Shown: positions 1 to 6,172, numbered from the stretch's first letter. The stretch: 9,926 nucleotides of DNA from Streptomyces sp. NRRL S-350 (GCF_000719705.1 NZ_JOHO01000113.1:1-9926), one strand, 5' to 3'. Notes: generated from the sequence alone by a model not told the origin. Made by a program: numbers and translations.

Positions 1-98
1 GGTCACCGCGAAGCTTCTCCACCTCACCAAGATCCACAAACCGCAGCATGCACCGCCACAGCCACCAAGATCAAACCAACCTAACGAAGTACTACTAG
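1..98 (-). other. Low-GC island, possible edge of a mobile element or start of a partial gene
   Basis: The first ~98 bases are about half GC, much lower than the rest of the window, and the composition changes abruptly at the tag near position 98. On the minus strand an ATG at 47-49 opens a frame reading MLRFVDLGEVEKLRGD that runs off the window, but no clear Shine-Dalgarno precedes it. Plus-strand frames end at 82-84 and 96-98 with nothing recognisable. The AT-richer edge at 81-98 resembles the end of an insertion sequence, but no second end is visible, so this is inference. It could equally be an ordinary promoter region of a gene to the left. Confidence 0.25.
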
Positions 99-122
99 GC
101 CTCCGCCCACCAGGCCTCGACC

Positions 123-177
123 GGGCCGGGTGCCCGCTCCGTGCCCGCTCCGTGCGCACGGAGCGGGCACCCGGCCC
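123..177. repeat. Perfect 22-bp inverted repeat with an internally duplicated arm (two-state hairpin)
   Basis: Bases 123-144 are the exact reverse complement of 156-177. The 11-base spacer 145-155 is a copy of the last 11 bases of the left arm (134-144). The right arm can therefore pair with the full left arm, leaving an 11-nt loop, or its first 11 bases can pair with the adjacent spacer copy in an almost loopless palindrome. It lies downstream of the minus-strand TetR-fusion gene (stop at 253), so it could terminate that transcript. No T-tract follows on either strand, as is usual for actinomycete terminators. Its position next to the low-GC island also fits a junction hairpin. Confidence 0.75.
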
Positions 178-252
178 GCCCCGTGCGCGGGAGTGCACGC
201 CTCAAGGCACCGCGCGTCAGGGCAGAACCCCGGGGCGGAACACCTCAGACCG

Positions 253-1479
253 TCACGCCTCGGGCCCCCCACCAGGACAGCCCCACCGCAGCCCCAGAAC
301 GGCCCCGCCTAGCTGCAGCAGGCAGGCTCCCAGGTCCGGCCGGGCGTTGTGCGGACGGTTCCGCACCCCGTCGTTGACCAGGGCGAACATCGCGTGCACC
401 CGGATCCGGGCGGCAGCCGCGTCGCACTCCGGACGCACCTGCCGCAGCAGGCCGACCCAGGTGCGCAGGAAGTCCCGGCGGAAGTCCACCGCGGCCCGGC
501 GGTCGGGCGGGGCCAGCCGCTCCGTCTCGCTGAGCATCGCGCCGAGGTAGTCGCCGTTCCGCAGGGCGAAGCCGACGTAGGCGCCCAGCCCGGCCTCCAG
601 CGCGGCCCCCGGGCCGTCCGCGGCCGCGATCGCGCCGTCCACCTCGTGCCAGAGGCGCTCCCGGCTGCGCACCAGCGAGGCGGCGAGCAACTGGGCCTTG
701 CTGTCGAAGTGCCGGTACACGCTCGGCCCGGATATCCCCACGGCGGCGCCGAGTTGGTCGGTGCTGACGTTGTCGAAACCGCGCTGGTGGAACAACCGGA
801 CGGCCGCCGCGAGCAGTTCCTCCCGGCGCACCTGAGGCCTCGGCTCCGGCGCCCGTCCGGGTACGGCCGCGGGGTCGGATACCGCCACGGGCATGGGCAC
901 GGGCACGGCCGTGGGACCGGCGCCCTGACCGTCCAACCGGACGGCGAGGACGGCGGCGACCAACTCCCGCAGCAGCGCCTCGGCCCGGCGGGGCTGCGGC
1001 GCGGCCGACTGGTAGGACAGCCCGGTGCAGGCCGAGAGCGCCGACCAGCAGAGCAACTCGGCGTCCCCGGAGGACAGTTCCGGACGCTCGGCAGCCAGCA
1101 GGGCGACCATCAGGGCGACGTCCCCGCGCAGTTCGCGGCGCAACGCGGCCCGCCGGTCCGGCGGCAGCAGCCGGGCATCCCGCTGCACAAGGGTGCCGAG
1201 CGGACGGTGGCCGACCGCGACGGCGGCCAACGCGGCGCCGACCTCCTCGACGGTGCGGGCCGCGCGCAGGCCGTCGGCAAGCGCGTCCAGGCCCAACCGG
1301 AGTGTGCGGTCGAGCAGTTCGGGCTTGCCGCGGAAGTGCCGGTAGAGCGCGGGCGCGGTGATGCCGACCCCGGCGGCGACCTCGGTCATGGAGACCTGGT
1401 GGTAACCGCTGCGGTGGAAGCGGTCGGCCGCCACCGCGAGGATCTGGGCACGCCGTCCGGGCGGCCGTCGGACCACCAT
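253..1479 (-). CDS. Tandem TetR/AcrR regulator: two TetR units fused in one 408-aa protein
   Basis: Typical TetR proteins are about 190-220 aa; this one is twice that and has two DNA-binding domains. The first helix-turn-helix lies at about residues 26-50 (MTEVAAGVGITAPALYRHF) and the second at about 235-258 (VSTDQLGAAVGISGPSVYRHF). Each is followed by an alpha-helical ligand-domain-like segment. A Pro/Val/Ala-rich linker at about 184-216 separates the halves. The ATG start is supported by a GGGAGGGAGG purine run about 8 nt upstream; the stop is at 253-255. The gene is divergent from an acyl-CoA dehydrogenase, so by analogy with other TetR regulators beside fatty acid or branched-chain catabolic genes it may respond to an acyl-CoA and control that enzyme; that role is inferred. 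Such a fusion could bind DNA as an intramolecular pseudo-dimer. Product family is very secure, ligand unknown. Confidence 0.93.
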   Translation of the reverse strand: MVVRRPPGRRAQILAVAADRFHRSGYHQVSMTEVAAGVGITAPALYRHFRGKPELLDRTLRLGLDALADGLRAARTVEEVGAALAAVAVGHRPLGTLVQRDARLLPPDRRAALRRELRGDVALMVALLAAERPELSSGDAELLCWSALSACTGLSYQSAAPQPRRAEALLRELVAAVLAVRLDGQGAGPTAVPVPMPVAVSDPAAVPGRAPEPRPQVRREELLAAAVRLFHQRGFDNVSTDQLGAAVGISGPSVYRHFDSKAQLLAASLVRSRERLWHEVDGAIAAADGPGAALEAGLGAYVGFALRNGDYLGAMLSETERLAPPDRRAAVDFRRDFLRTWVGLLRQVRPECDAAAARIRVHAMFALVNDGVRNRPHNARPDLGACLLQLGGAVLGLRWGCPGGGPEA

Positions 1480-1540
1480 GGCGCGCCTCCCTCCCGGACT
1501 TCACGACCCGCGGACTTTCCACCCCGCGGCCTTCCCGAGC

Positions 1541-1567
1541 GTCGACCGAAGGAATGTCGACCGAAGG
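1541..1567. promoter_or_regulatory. 12-bp direct repeat in the TetR-fusion/acyl-CoA dehydrogenase divergent spacer (candidate operator)
   Basis: The sequence GTCGACCGAAGG occurs at 1541-1552 and again exactly at 1556-1567, a 15-bp period. Each copy starts with the palindrome GTCGAC. The repeats sit about 60 bp upstream of the regulator start and about 160 bp upstream of the dehydrogenase start. A protein with two non-identical TetR DNA-binding domains could recognise tandem half-sites. No convincing -35/-10 pair was found nearby, so the operator role is inference from position and repetition only. A smaller direct repeat, GCTCCACCG twice at 1602-1619, lies between this element and the dehydrogenase. 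Confidence 0.45.
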
Positions 1568-1723
1568 CTAGCAAGGATTCACTTGGCACCCCCGCCGACC
1601 TGCTCCACCGGCTCCACCGACTCTGGACAGCCGAAGCTACCGGGGATTAACTTGTGGAGCCACCACCTGGCCCGTTCCGCCCCGCCGGCAGCTCCGGCCG
1701 GCACCGTCGAAGGGAGCGCCGTA

Positions 1724-2881
1724 GTGCGCCGCACCGTGTTCAACGAGGACCACGAGGCCTTCCGGGAGACCATCCGGGACTTCATCGCCAACGAGGTCGT
1801 CCCGGTCTACGAGAGCTGGGAGGCCGACGGCCACCCGCCGCGCGACTTCTACCGGCAGCTCGGCGCCCTCGGCGTCTACGGCATCGAGGTGCCGGAGGAG
1901 TACGGCGGCGCGGGTGAGAGCGGCTTCAAGTACCAGGCGGTGATCGCCGAGGAGACCGCCCGGGCGGGTGTCAGCTTCGGCTCCTCCGGCGTGCACACCG
2001 GACTGGTGCTGCCGTACCTGCTGGAGTACGCGAACGAGGAGCAGAAGCGGCGCTGGCTGCCCGGCTTCGTCTCCGGCGACATCATGACCGCGATCGCGAT
2101 GACCGAGCCGGGCGCCGGCTCCGACCTGGCGGGCATCACCACCACGGCGCGGCTCTCCGAGGACGGCACCCACTACGTCCTGAACGGCGCGAAGACCTTC
2201 ATCACCGGCGGCGTCCTGGCCGACCTCGTCCTGGTGGTCTGCCGCACCGCCCCGTACGACGCGGAGAACCGCCGGGCCGGCCTGTCCATCCTCTGCGTGG
2301 ACACCACCTCCGAGGGCTACACCGTCGGCCGCAAGCTGCAGAAGATCGGGCTTCGCACCTCGGACACCGCCGAACTGGCGTTCAACGACGTCCGGGTACC
2401 GGTGGAGAACCTGCTCGGCGAGGAGGGCCGGGCCTTCTCCTACCTGACCCACAACCTGGTGCAGGAGCGCCTGGCGATCGCCGTCGGCGCGTATGCGTCG
2501 GCCGCGGCGGCGGTGCGGTTCGCGGTGCAGTACGTCAAGGACCGCAAGGTGTTCGGCAAGGCGGTCGCCGAGTTCCAGAACACCAAGTTCACCCTGGCCG
2601 ACTGCGAGGCCCAGGTGGTGGCGCAGCAGTCGATGGTGGACCGCGCGCTGGAGCTGTACCAGAACGGCGAACTGACCGTCGCGGACGCGGCCGCGGCGAA
2701 GCTGTTCTGCACCGAGTCGGCCTCCACCGTGATCGACAAGTGCCTCCAGCTGCACGGCGGTTACGGCTACATCCTGGAGTACCCGATCGCCCGGCTCTAC
2801 ACCGACAACCGGGTGTTCCGGATCTACGGCGGCACCAGCGAGGTCATGCGCAGCATCATCGCCAAGTCCCTCGGGCTGTAG
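1724..2881 (+). CDS. Acyl-CoA dehydrogenase, LCAD/IVD-type active site (385 aa)
   Basis: FAD-dependent alpha,beta-dehydrogenation of an acyl-CoA thioester, passing electrons to electron-transfer flavoprotein in fatty acid or branched-chain amino acid catabolism. The chain is full family length. The FAD-binding signature AMTEPGAGSDLAG lies at about 125-137, and the second family signature QLHGGYGYILEYPIARLY lies near 340-360. The medium-chain-type catalytic Glu in IYEGT is replaced by Gly (IYGGTSE, G369). The LCAD/IVD-like alternative base is present as E248 in LVQERLAI, so the enzyme should be active. Start is the GTG at 1724, with AGGGA about 8 nt upstream and the natural N-terminus VRRTVFNEDHEAFRE; upstream in-frame codons do not look coding. 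It is divergent from the tandem TetR gene, a likely regulator. Substrate chain length cannot be read from sequence. Confidence 0.95.
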   Translation: MRRTVFNEDHEAFRETIRDFIANEVVPVYESWEADGHPPRDFYRQLGALGVYGIEVPEEYGGAGESGFKYQAVIAEETARAGVSFGSSGVHTGLVLPYLLEYANEEQKRRWLPGFVSGDIMTAIAMTEPGAGSDLAGITTTARLSEDGTHYVLNGAKTFITGGVLADLVLVVCRTAPYDAENRRAGLSILCVDTTSEGYTVGRKLQKIGLRTSDTAELAFNDVRVPVENLLGEEGRAFSYLTHNLVQERLAIAVGAYASAAAAVRFAVQYVKDRKVFGKAVAEFQNTKFTLADCEAQVVAQQSMVDRALELYQNGELTVADAAAAKLFCTESASTVIDKCLQLHGGYGYILEYPIARLYTDNRVFRIYGGTSEVMRSIIAKSLGL

Positions 2882-2963
2882 GCCCGTTCGAGTCCGACGG
2901 CGCGACGGGCCGCACCCCCATGGCGGCCCGCCGCGCCGTCCACCTGCCGACGCGCCGCTCAAG

Positions 2964-3009
2964 CGGGCGGGGACGCCCGGCCGAACGGGGCCGCCCGGCC
3001 GAACGGGGC
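2964..3009. repeat. Small hairpin plus 18-bp tandem duplication downstream of the dehydrogenase
   Basis: An 18-bp unit CGCCCGGCCGAACGGGGC is repeated exactly at 2974-2991 and 2992-3009, followed by a decayed third copy. The bases 2964-2969 (CGGGCG) pair with 2974-2979 across a 4-nt loop. The element lies between the convergent dehydrogenase and small membrane protein genes and may act as a weak bidirectional terminator. The 148-bp spacer 2882-3029 holds nothing else I can identify. Confidence 0.6.
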
Positions 3010-3029
3010 CGCTCAGCCGGGCGAGCCGA

Positions 3030-3293
3030 TCAGTTGGGCGAGCCGTGCTCGGCGCGCCAGGCCTCCCAGCCGGCGGTGGACGCCACCCGCGCCTCGCGCA
3101 GTGCCCGCTGGGCGAGCGCGGTCGGCGTGGCCTCCAGGCTGCGCAGCCAGCCGCGGCCGGCCGTGATCAGTGCCGCGCACACCATCGTCGCCCCGGCCGC
3201 GCTGAGCGCGGTGCCGATCGCGGTCAGCACCGCGCCCCCGGTCAGCAGCGAGCGGTTGACCCGGAATCCGTTGAAGATCTGGTTGGTCGCCAT
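3030..3293 (-). CDS. Small hypothetical membrane protein (87 aa)
   Basis: I do not recognise a characterised family. The protein begins MATNQIFNGFRVNRSLLTGG. A long hydrophobic stretch from about residue 15 to 46, rich in Ala/Gly/Thr/Leu with no charge, is long enough for one long or two tightly packed membrane spans. A basic C-terminal part follows (REARVASTAGWEAWRAEH). The ATG at 3291-3293 is preceded by GTGGAGGC, a strong but unusually close Shine-Dalgarno (GGAGG with one base before ATG). Coding bias agrees with this frame. It is divergent from the cupin gene with about 120 bp between, so they may share a control region. Similar short conserved hypothetical proteins with this N-terminus are, as far as I recall, common in Streptomyces. 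Function unknown. Confidence 0.8.
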   Translation of the reverse strand: MATNQIFNGFRVNRSLLTGGAVLTAIGTALSAAGATMVCAALITAGRGWLRSLEATPTALAQRALREARVASTAGWEAWRAEHGSPN

Positions 3294-3414
3294 GCCTCCA
3301 CGATGCGGGCAGTCGACGGAGCCTGCACCTCGGGCCGGCCGGGGCCGACCGGCTCCGGGTGCGGGACGCCCGGACGTCCGCGACCCTGGGCACACGGACC
3401 GAGGAGGCGGCGCG

Positions 3415-3732
3415 ATGCCCGATCTCGAACAGCTCGCGGTGGAGCACGCCGCCCTGGCGGCCGAGAGCCCGCACGGGCGCAGCGCCCACCTGGTGCTGCA
3501 CGACGGCGCCCTGCGGCAGACCGTGATCGCGCTGACCGCCGGAACAGCGCTGGACGAGCACAACCCGCCCACGGCCGGGAGCGTCCAGGTGCTGCGCGGC
3601 CGGGTGTCGCTGACCATCGCCGGACGGCGGCTGGAGCTGTCGGCCGGACGGCTGGAGCCCGTCCCGCAGGAGCGGCACGGGCTGCTGGCGCACGTCGACT
3701 CCGTGGTGCTGCTGACCGCCGTCACGGCCTGA
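3415..3732 (+). CDS. Small single-domain cupin protein (105 aa)
   Basis: A minimal beta-barrel cupin. The segment LRQTVIALTAGTALDEHNPPTAGSV runs into QVLRGRVSLTIAGRRLELSAG and LEPVPQERHGLLAHVDSVVLLTAV, which matches the strand pattern of small actinobacterial cupins. Only one His (EHNPP) remains of the usual HxH of motif 1, the motif-1 Glu is absent, and motif 2 retains a His after VPQER. Metal binding is therefore reduced or altered, and the protein may bind a small ligand instead of catalysing a reaction. ATG at 3415 has an excellent GAGGAGG 7 nt upstream (3401-3407). The stop codon at 3730-3732 lies inside the first unit of a 13-bp tandem repeat. It is convergent with the downstream TetR gene. 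Family call is good; role unknown. Confidence 0.88.
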   Translation: MPDLEQLAVEHAALAAESPHGRSAHLVLHDGALRQTVIALTAGTALDEHNPPTAGSVQVLRGRVSLTIAGRRLELSAGRLEPVPQERHGLLAHVDSVVLLTAVTA

Positions 3733-3805
3733 CCACCCGACCTGACCACCCGACCGGGCCACCCGATCGGGCCGACCGACCTGTCCACCCCACCGGGCCG
3801 ACCGA
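3728..3805. repeat. Six-unit 13-bp tandem repeat starting in the cupin stop codon
   Basis: CCTGACCACCCGA is repeated exactly at 3728-3740 and 3741-3753. Four degenerate 13-bp units follow: CCGGGCCACCCGA (3754), TCGGGCCGACCGA (3767), CCTGTCCACCCCA (3780) and CCGGGCCGACCGA (3793). Unit 1 contains the cupin TGA. The array fills most of the 90-bp convergent spacer to the TetR gene. Expansion by replication slippage is the simplest origin. No clear long terminator stem is present, although CCCGATCGGG at 3762-3771 is self-complementary. Confidence 0.8.
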
Positions 3806-3822
3806 TCGACCGGGACGGCGGC

Positions 3823-4407
3823 TCAGCCGGGGTTGAGCACGCTGTCGCTGACCAGCCGCAGCCCGCGCAGGAAGTCCTGCCCGCTGGGCGCGAGGTCGGG
3901 CGCGGCCAGCCACTGGGCGCAGTAGCCGGCCAGCAGGGTCTGGTAGAAGGCGCCGCGGGCGGCCTCCTCCTCGGTGTCCGGCACCTCGGGCACCCCTTGG
4001 AACACCGCGGCGAGGCCGAGCCGCCCTTCCCGCTGCGCCTCCGCGAAGGCCTGCGCCAGCTCGGGGGCGTGCGCGGCCTGGGCGAGCGCCTCGAACTGGG
4101 CCGCCCAGAGGCCGCGGTGCTCGACGAAGACGTCCCGCAGGCCGTTCCAGACGGCCGCGAAGCGCACCTCCGGATCGTCCGACTCCTGGCCGGCGGCGAG
4201 CACCACCGCGCCCAGCGCCTCCCCCATCTCGCCGATCGCCTCGATCATCGCCGCGTTGAGCAGCGCGTCCTTCGAGCCGAAGTGGTAGCCGATCGCGGCC
4301 AGGCTGACACCGGAGGCGGTGGCGATGTCGCGGGCGGTGGTGCGCCCGTAGCCCTTCTCGTACAGGCAGCGCTTGGCGCCCGCCATCAGGTCTTCGCGGT
4401 TTCCCAT
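3823..4407 (-). CDS. TetR/AcrR family repressor, likely controlling the divergent exporter (194 aa)
   Basis: A single-unit TetR regulator of normal length. The helix-turn-helix lies at about residues 23-43 (TTARDIATASGVSLAAIGYHF), followed by the typical GSKDALLNAAM helix and a C-terminal all-helical ligand domain with aromatic residues (FEALAQ, AFYQTLLAGYCAQWL). It is divergent from a DHA2-type drug exporter, the arrangement of QacR/QacA and LfrR/LfrA, where the repressor binds the exporter's drug and releases the promoter. Ligand identity is inferred, not seen. The ATG at 4405-4407 has GGAGG one base upstream. A TAGGAT box ends exactly 7 nt before the ATG, so transcription may begin at the start codon. 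Repeated dyads in the shared spacer suggest autorepression. The stop is at 3823-3825, convergent with the cupin. Confidence 0.93.
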   Translation of the reverse strand: MGNREDLMAGAKRCLYEKGYGRTTARDIATASGVSLAAIGYHFGSKDALLNAAMIEAIGEMGEALGAVVLAAGQESDDPEVRFAAVWNGLRDVFVEHRGLWAAQFEALAQAAHAPELAQAFAEAQREGRLGLAAVFQGVPEVPDTEEEAARGAFYQTLLAGYCAQWLAAPDLAPSGQDFLRGLRLVSDSVLNPG

Positions 4408-4414
4408 GCCTCCG

Positions 4415-4443
4415 ATCCTACGGAAGGACTGCACAGATGTCTT
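4415..4443 (-). promoter_or_regulatory. Candidate promoter of the TetR gene (leaderless geometry)
   Basis: Read on the minus strand, TAGGAT (4420 to 4415) fits the -10 pattern TAnnnT, and AAGACA (4443 to 4438) matches four of six bases of TTGACA with a 17-bp spacer. The -10 box ends 7 nt before the ATG, so the predicted start of transcription would fall on or near the A of the start codon. The GGAGG in those 7 nt could instead be a ribosome site of a transcript from an upstream promoter. Confidence 0.5.
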
Positions 4444-4516
4444 GCACGTTCGTGTGACACGATCGTCTCGCACGGTCGATTTACACATACGTACTAGACA
4501 GGCGTCTGACACGCCC
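4426..4516. promoter_or_regulatory. Seven-unit 13-bp iterated operator array between TetR repressor and exporter
   Basis: Units start at 4426, 4439, 4452, 4465, 4478, 4491 and 4504, each 13 bp. The first ten bases of five are GTCTTGCACG (4439), GTGTGACACG (4452), GTCTCGCACG (4465), GATTTACACA (4478) and GTCTGACACG (4504); 4426 and 4491 are more degenerate. In a shifted register every unit spans a dyad of the type CACG-NN-CGTG: at 4445 (CACGTTCGTG), 4458, 4471, 4484, 4497 and 4510. CAC is kept in six of seven and GAC in the other. The array runs between the two -10 boxes and overlaps both -35 boxes, so repeated TetR binding would shut off both genes. Protein-DNA recognition is inferred. Confidence 0.75.
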
Positions 4517-4523
4517 GTACCGT
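4495..4523 (+). promoter_or_regulatory. Candidate leaderless promoter of the exporter gene
   Basis: TAGACA (4495-4500) matches five of six bases of TTGACA. After a 17-bp spacer, TACCGT (4518-4523) fits TAnnnT, and the exporter ATG starts 7 nt further at 4531. No Shine-Dalgarno precedes the ATG (CTTCCTC instead), which agrees with a leaderless transcript beginning at the A of the ATG. The last unit of the 13-bp operator array lies inside the -35/-10 spacer. Confidence 0.6.
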
Positions 4524-4530
4524 CTTCCTC

Positions 4531-6117
4531 ATGACCGCAACCACCGGCCGCGCAGGCCGTCGCGAATGGATCGGCCTGGCCGTTCTCCTGCTCCCGACCC
4601 TCGTCCTCACCATGGACATGGGCGTGCTGTTCTTCGCCGTCCCGTACATCTCCACCACGCTGGCGCCCAGCGGCACCCAGCAGCTCTGGATCATGGACAT
4701 GTACTCGTTCCTGCTGGCGGGACTGCTCATCACGATGGGCTCCCTGGGCGATCGGATCGGCCGCCGTCGGCTGCTGATGATCGGCGCCACGGGCTTCATC
4801 GGTGCCTCGCTGCTGGCTGCCTGGTCGCACGACGCGAACCAGCTGATCGCGGCCCGGGCCCTGCTCGGCATCGCCGGGGCCACCGTGATGCCCTCGACCC
4901 TCGCGCTGATCCGCAACATGTTCCACGACCCCAAGCAGCGGCAGATCGCCCTCGGCGCCTGGGGCGGCGTCCTCACCGCCGGGGCCACCCTCGGCCCGGT
5001 CGCCGGCGGCCTGCTGCTGGACCACTTCTGGTGGGGTTCCGCCTTCCTCATCGCCGTCCCGGTGATGGCCCTGGTGCTGCTGACCGCGCCCGTCCTGCTC
5101 CCCGAGTACCGCTCCGCCGCCCGCACCGGCCGGTTCGACCTGCTCGGCGCCGTGCTCTCGCTGGGCGCGATCCTGCCGCTCGTCTACGGCGTCAAGACCC
5201 TCGCCGTGGAGGGCTGGAGCCCGCTGCCCGCGCTCGCCCTGCCCGCCGGGCTGCTGCTCGCCGCCGCCTTCGTCCACCGCCAGCGCACGGCCGCCACCCC
5301 GTTGCTCGACCTGAGCCTGTTCCGGATCCGCACCTTCAGCGGCGCGATCAGCGTCAACACGATCGCGATGTTCGCGATGATGGGCTTCTCCCTCTTCACC
5401 TCCCAGTACCTGCAGCTGGTCAAGGGGATGAGCCCGCTGACCGCCTCGCTCTGGTCGCTGGTGCCGAGCGTGGGCGTCGGCTCGGCGGTCGGGATCAGCT
5501 CGGCCCTGGCCGGCAAGGTCCGCCCGGCGGCGCTGATGGGCGGCGGGTTCCTGGTCGGCGCGGCGGGCTTCGCGATGATGACGCAGGTCGGCGCGCATTC
5601 CCCGCTGGCACTCGTCCTCACTGCGGCGGGCGTGCTGGCGGCGGGGACGGTCGGCACCATGACGATGACCGCCGAGATGGTCGTCTCCGCCGCCCCGGTC
5701 GAGCAGGCCGGCGCCGCTGCCGCCACCTCCGAGACCGCGGTCGAGCTCGGCAGCTCCCTGGGCATCGCCCTGCTCGGCGCGGCCGGTGCCGCGGTCTACC
5801 GGCACCGGCTGGACGGCGCCCTCCCGGCGGGTGTCCAGGGCGAGGCCGCCCGGACCGCCCAGGACACCCTCGGCGGTGCCGTCTCCGTCGCCGCCCACCT
5901 CCCGGGCCGGCTCGGCGCCGACCTGCTGGAGACCGCCCGCACCGCCTTCACCGACGGCCTGCACGTCGCCGCCGGAGTCGGCGTCGCCTTCGCCCTCGGC
6001 GCCGCACTCCTGGCCTACCGCCTGATGCGCCACCTTCCGGCCGCCACCCCGGCCCCGACCCCCGCCGCCGAGGCCGAGTCCGCGGCCGAAGCCGAGGCCG
6101 AGGCCGTCACCGCCTGA
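4531..6117 (+). CDS. MFS multidrug exporter, DHA2 (QacA/SmvA/LfrA-like, 14 TM), 528 aa
   Basis: Proton-driven efflux pump of the inner membrane, probably for lipophilic or quaternary cationic compounds. The DHA2-specific motif with a membrane acid is seen as MDMGVLFFAVP (about 28-38, D29). Motif A is GSLGDRIGRRRLL (70-82). The antiporter motif C region is GAWGGVLTAGATLGPVAGG (142-160). Length and spacing of hydrophobic segments fit 14 membrane spans. The cytoplasmic tail after about residue 500 is low-complexity Ala/Pro/Glu. ATG at 4531 has no Shine-Dalgarno and lies 7 nt from a -10-like box, so the mRNA is probably leaderless. It is divergent from a TetR repressor through an iterated operator array, so induction by a pumped drug is likely. 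The true substrate is unknown. Stop at 6115-6117 lies at the start of a short tandem repeat. Confidence 0.95.
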   Translation: MTATTGRAGRREWIGLAVLLLPTLVLTMDMGVLFFAVPYISTTLAPSGTQQLWIMDMYSFLLAGLLITMGSLGDRIGRRRLLMIGATGFIGASLLAAWSHDANQLIAARALLGIAGATVMPSTLALIRNMFHDPKQRQIALGAWGGVLTAGATLGPVAGGLLLDHFWWGSAFLIAVPVMALVLLTAPVLLPEYRSAARTGRFDLLGAVLSLGAILPLVYGVKTLAVEGWSPLPALALPAGLLLAAAFVHRQRTAATPLLDLSLFRIRTFSGAISVNTIAMFAMMGFSLFTSQYLQLVKGMSPLTASLWSLVPSVGVGSAVGISSALAGKVRPAALMGGGFLVGAAGFAMMTQVGAHSPLALVLTAAGVLAAGTVGTMTMTAEMVVSAAPVEQAGAAAATSETAVELGSSLGIALLGAAGAAVYRHRLDGALPAGVQGEAARTAQDTLGGAVSVAAHLPGRLGADLLETARTAFTDGLHVAAGVGVAFALGAALLAYRLMRHLPAATPAPTPAAEAESAAEAEAEAVTA

Positions 6118-6160
6118 CCGGCCCGATCCATCCCGGCCCGATCCGTCCCCGGCCCGATCC
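6115..6160. repeat. Three-unit 15/16-bp tandem repeat starting in the exporter stop codon
   Basis: The core CCGGCCCGATCC occurs at 6118-6129, 6133-6144 and 6149-6160, giving units of 15, 15 and 16 bp. The first unit (6115-6129) begins with the exporter TGA. The repeat lies just before the exporter terminator and has no coding potential of its own. Confidence 0.75.
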
Positions 6161-6172
6161 ACGCGAGTCATC

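Noticed and set aside
349..1650. A long plus-strand open frame opposite the double TetR gene
   Set aside because: The translation is low-complexity Arg/Gly/Gln/His without family resemblance, while the minus-strand frame gives two clear TetR domains.
1478..1723. N-terminal extension of the acyl-CoA dehydrogenase
   Set aside because: Upstream codons encode a Pro/Ser-rich non-conserved stretch; the GTG at 1724 has a good ribosome site and gives the usual family length.
4426..4516. CRISPR array or replication iterons
   Set aside because: The 13-bp units are contiguous without spacers and sit between a repressor and its exporter, with no replication or cas gene nearby; an operator array fits better.
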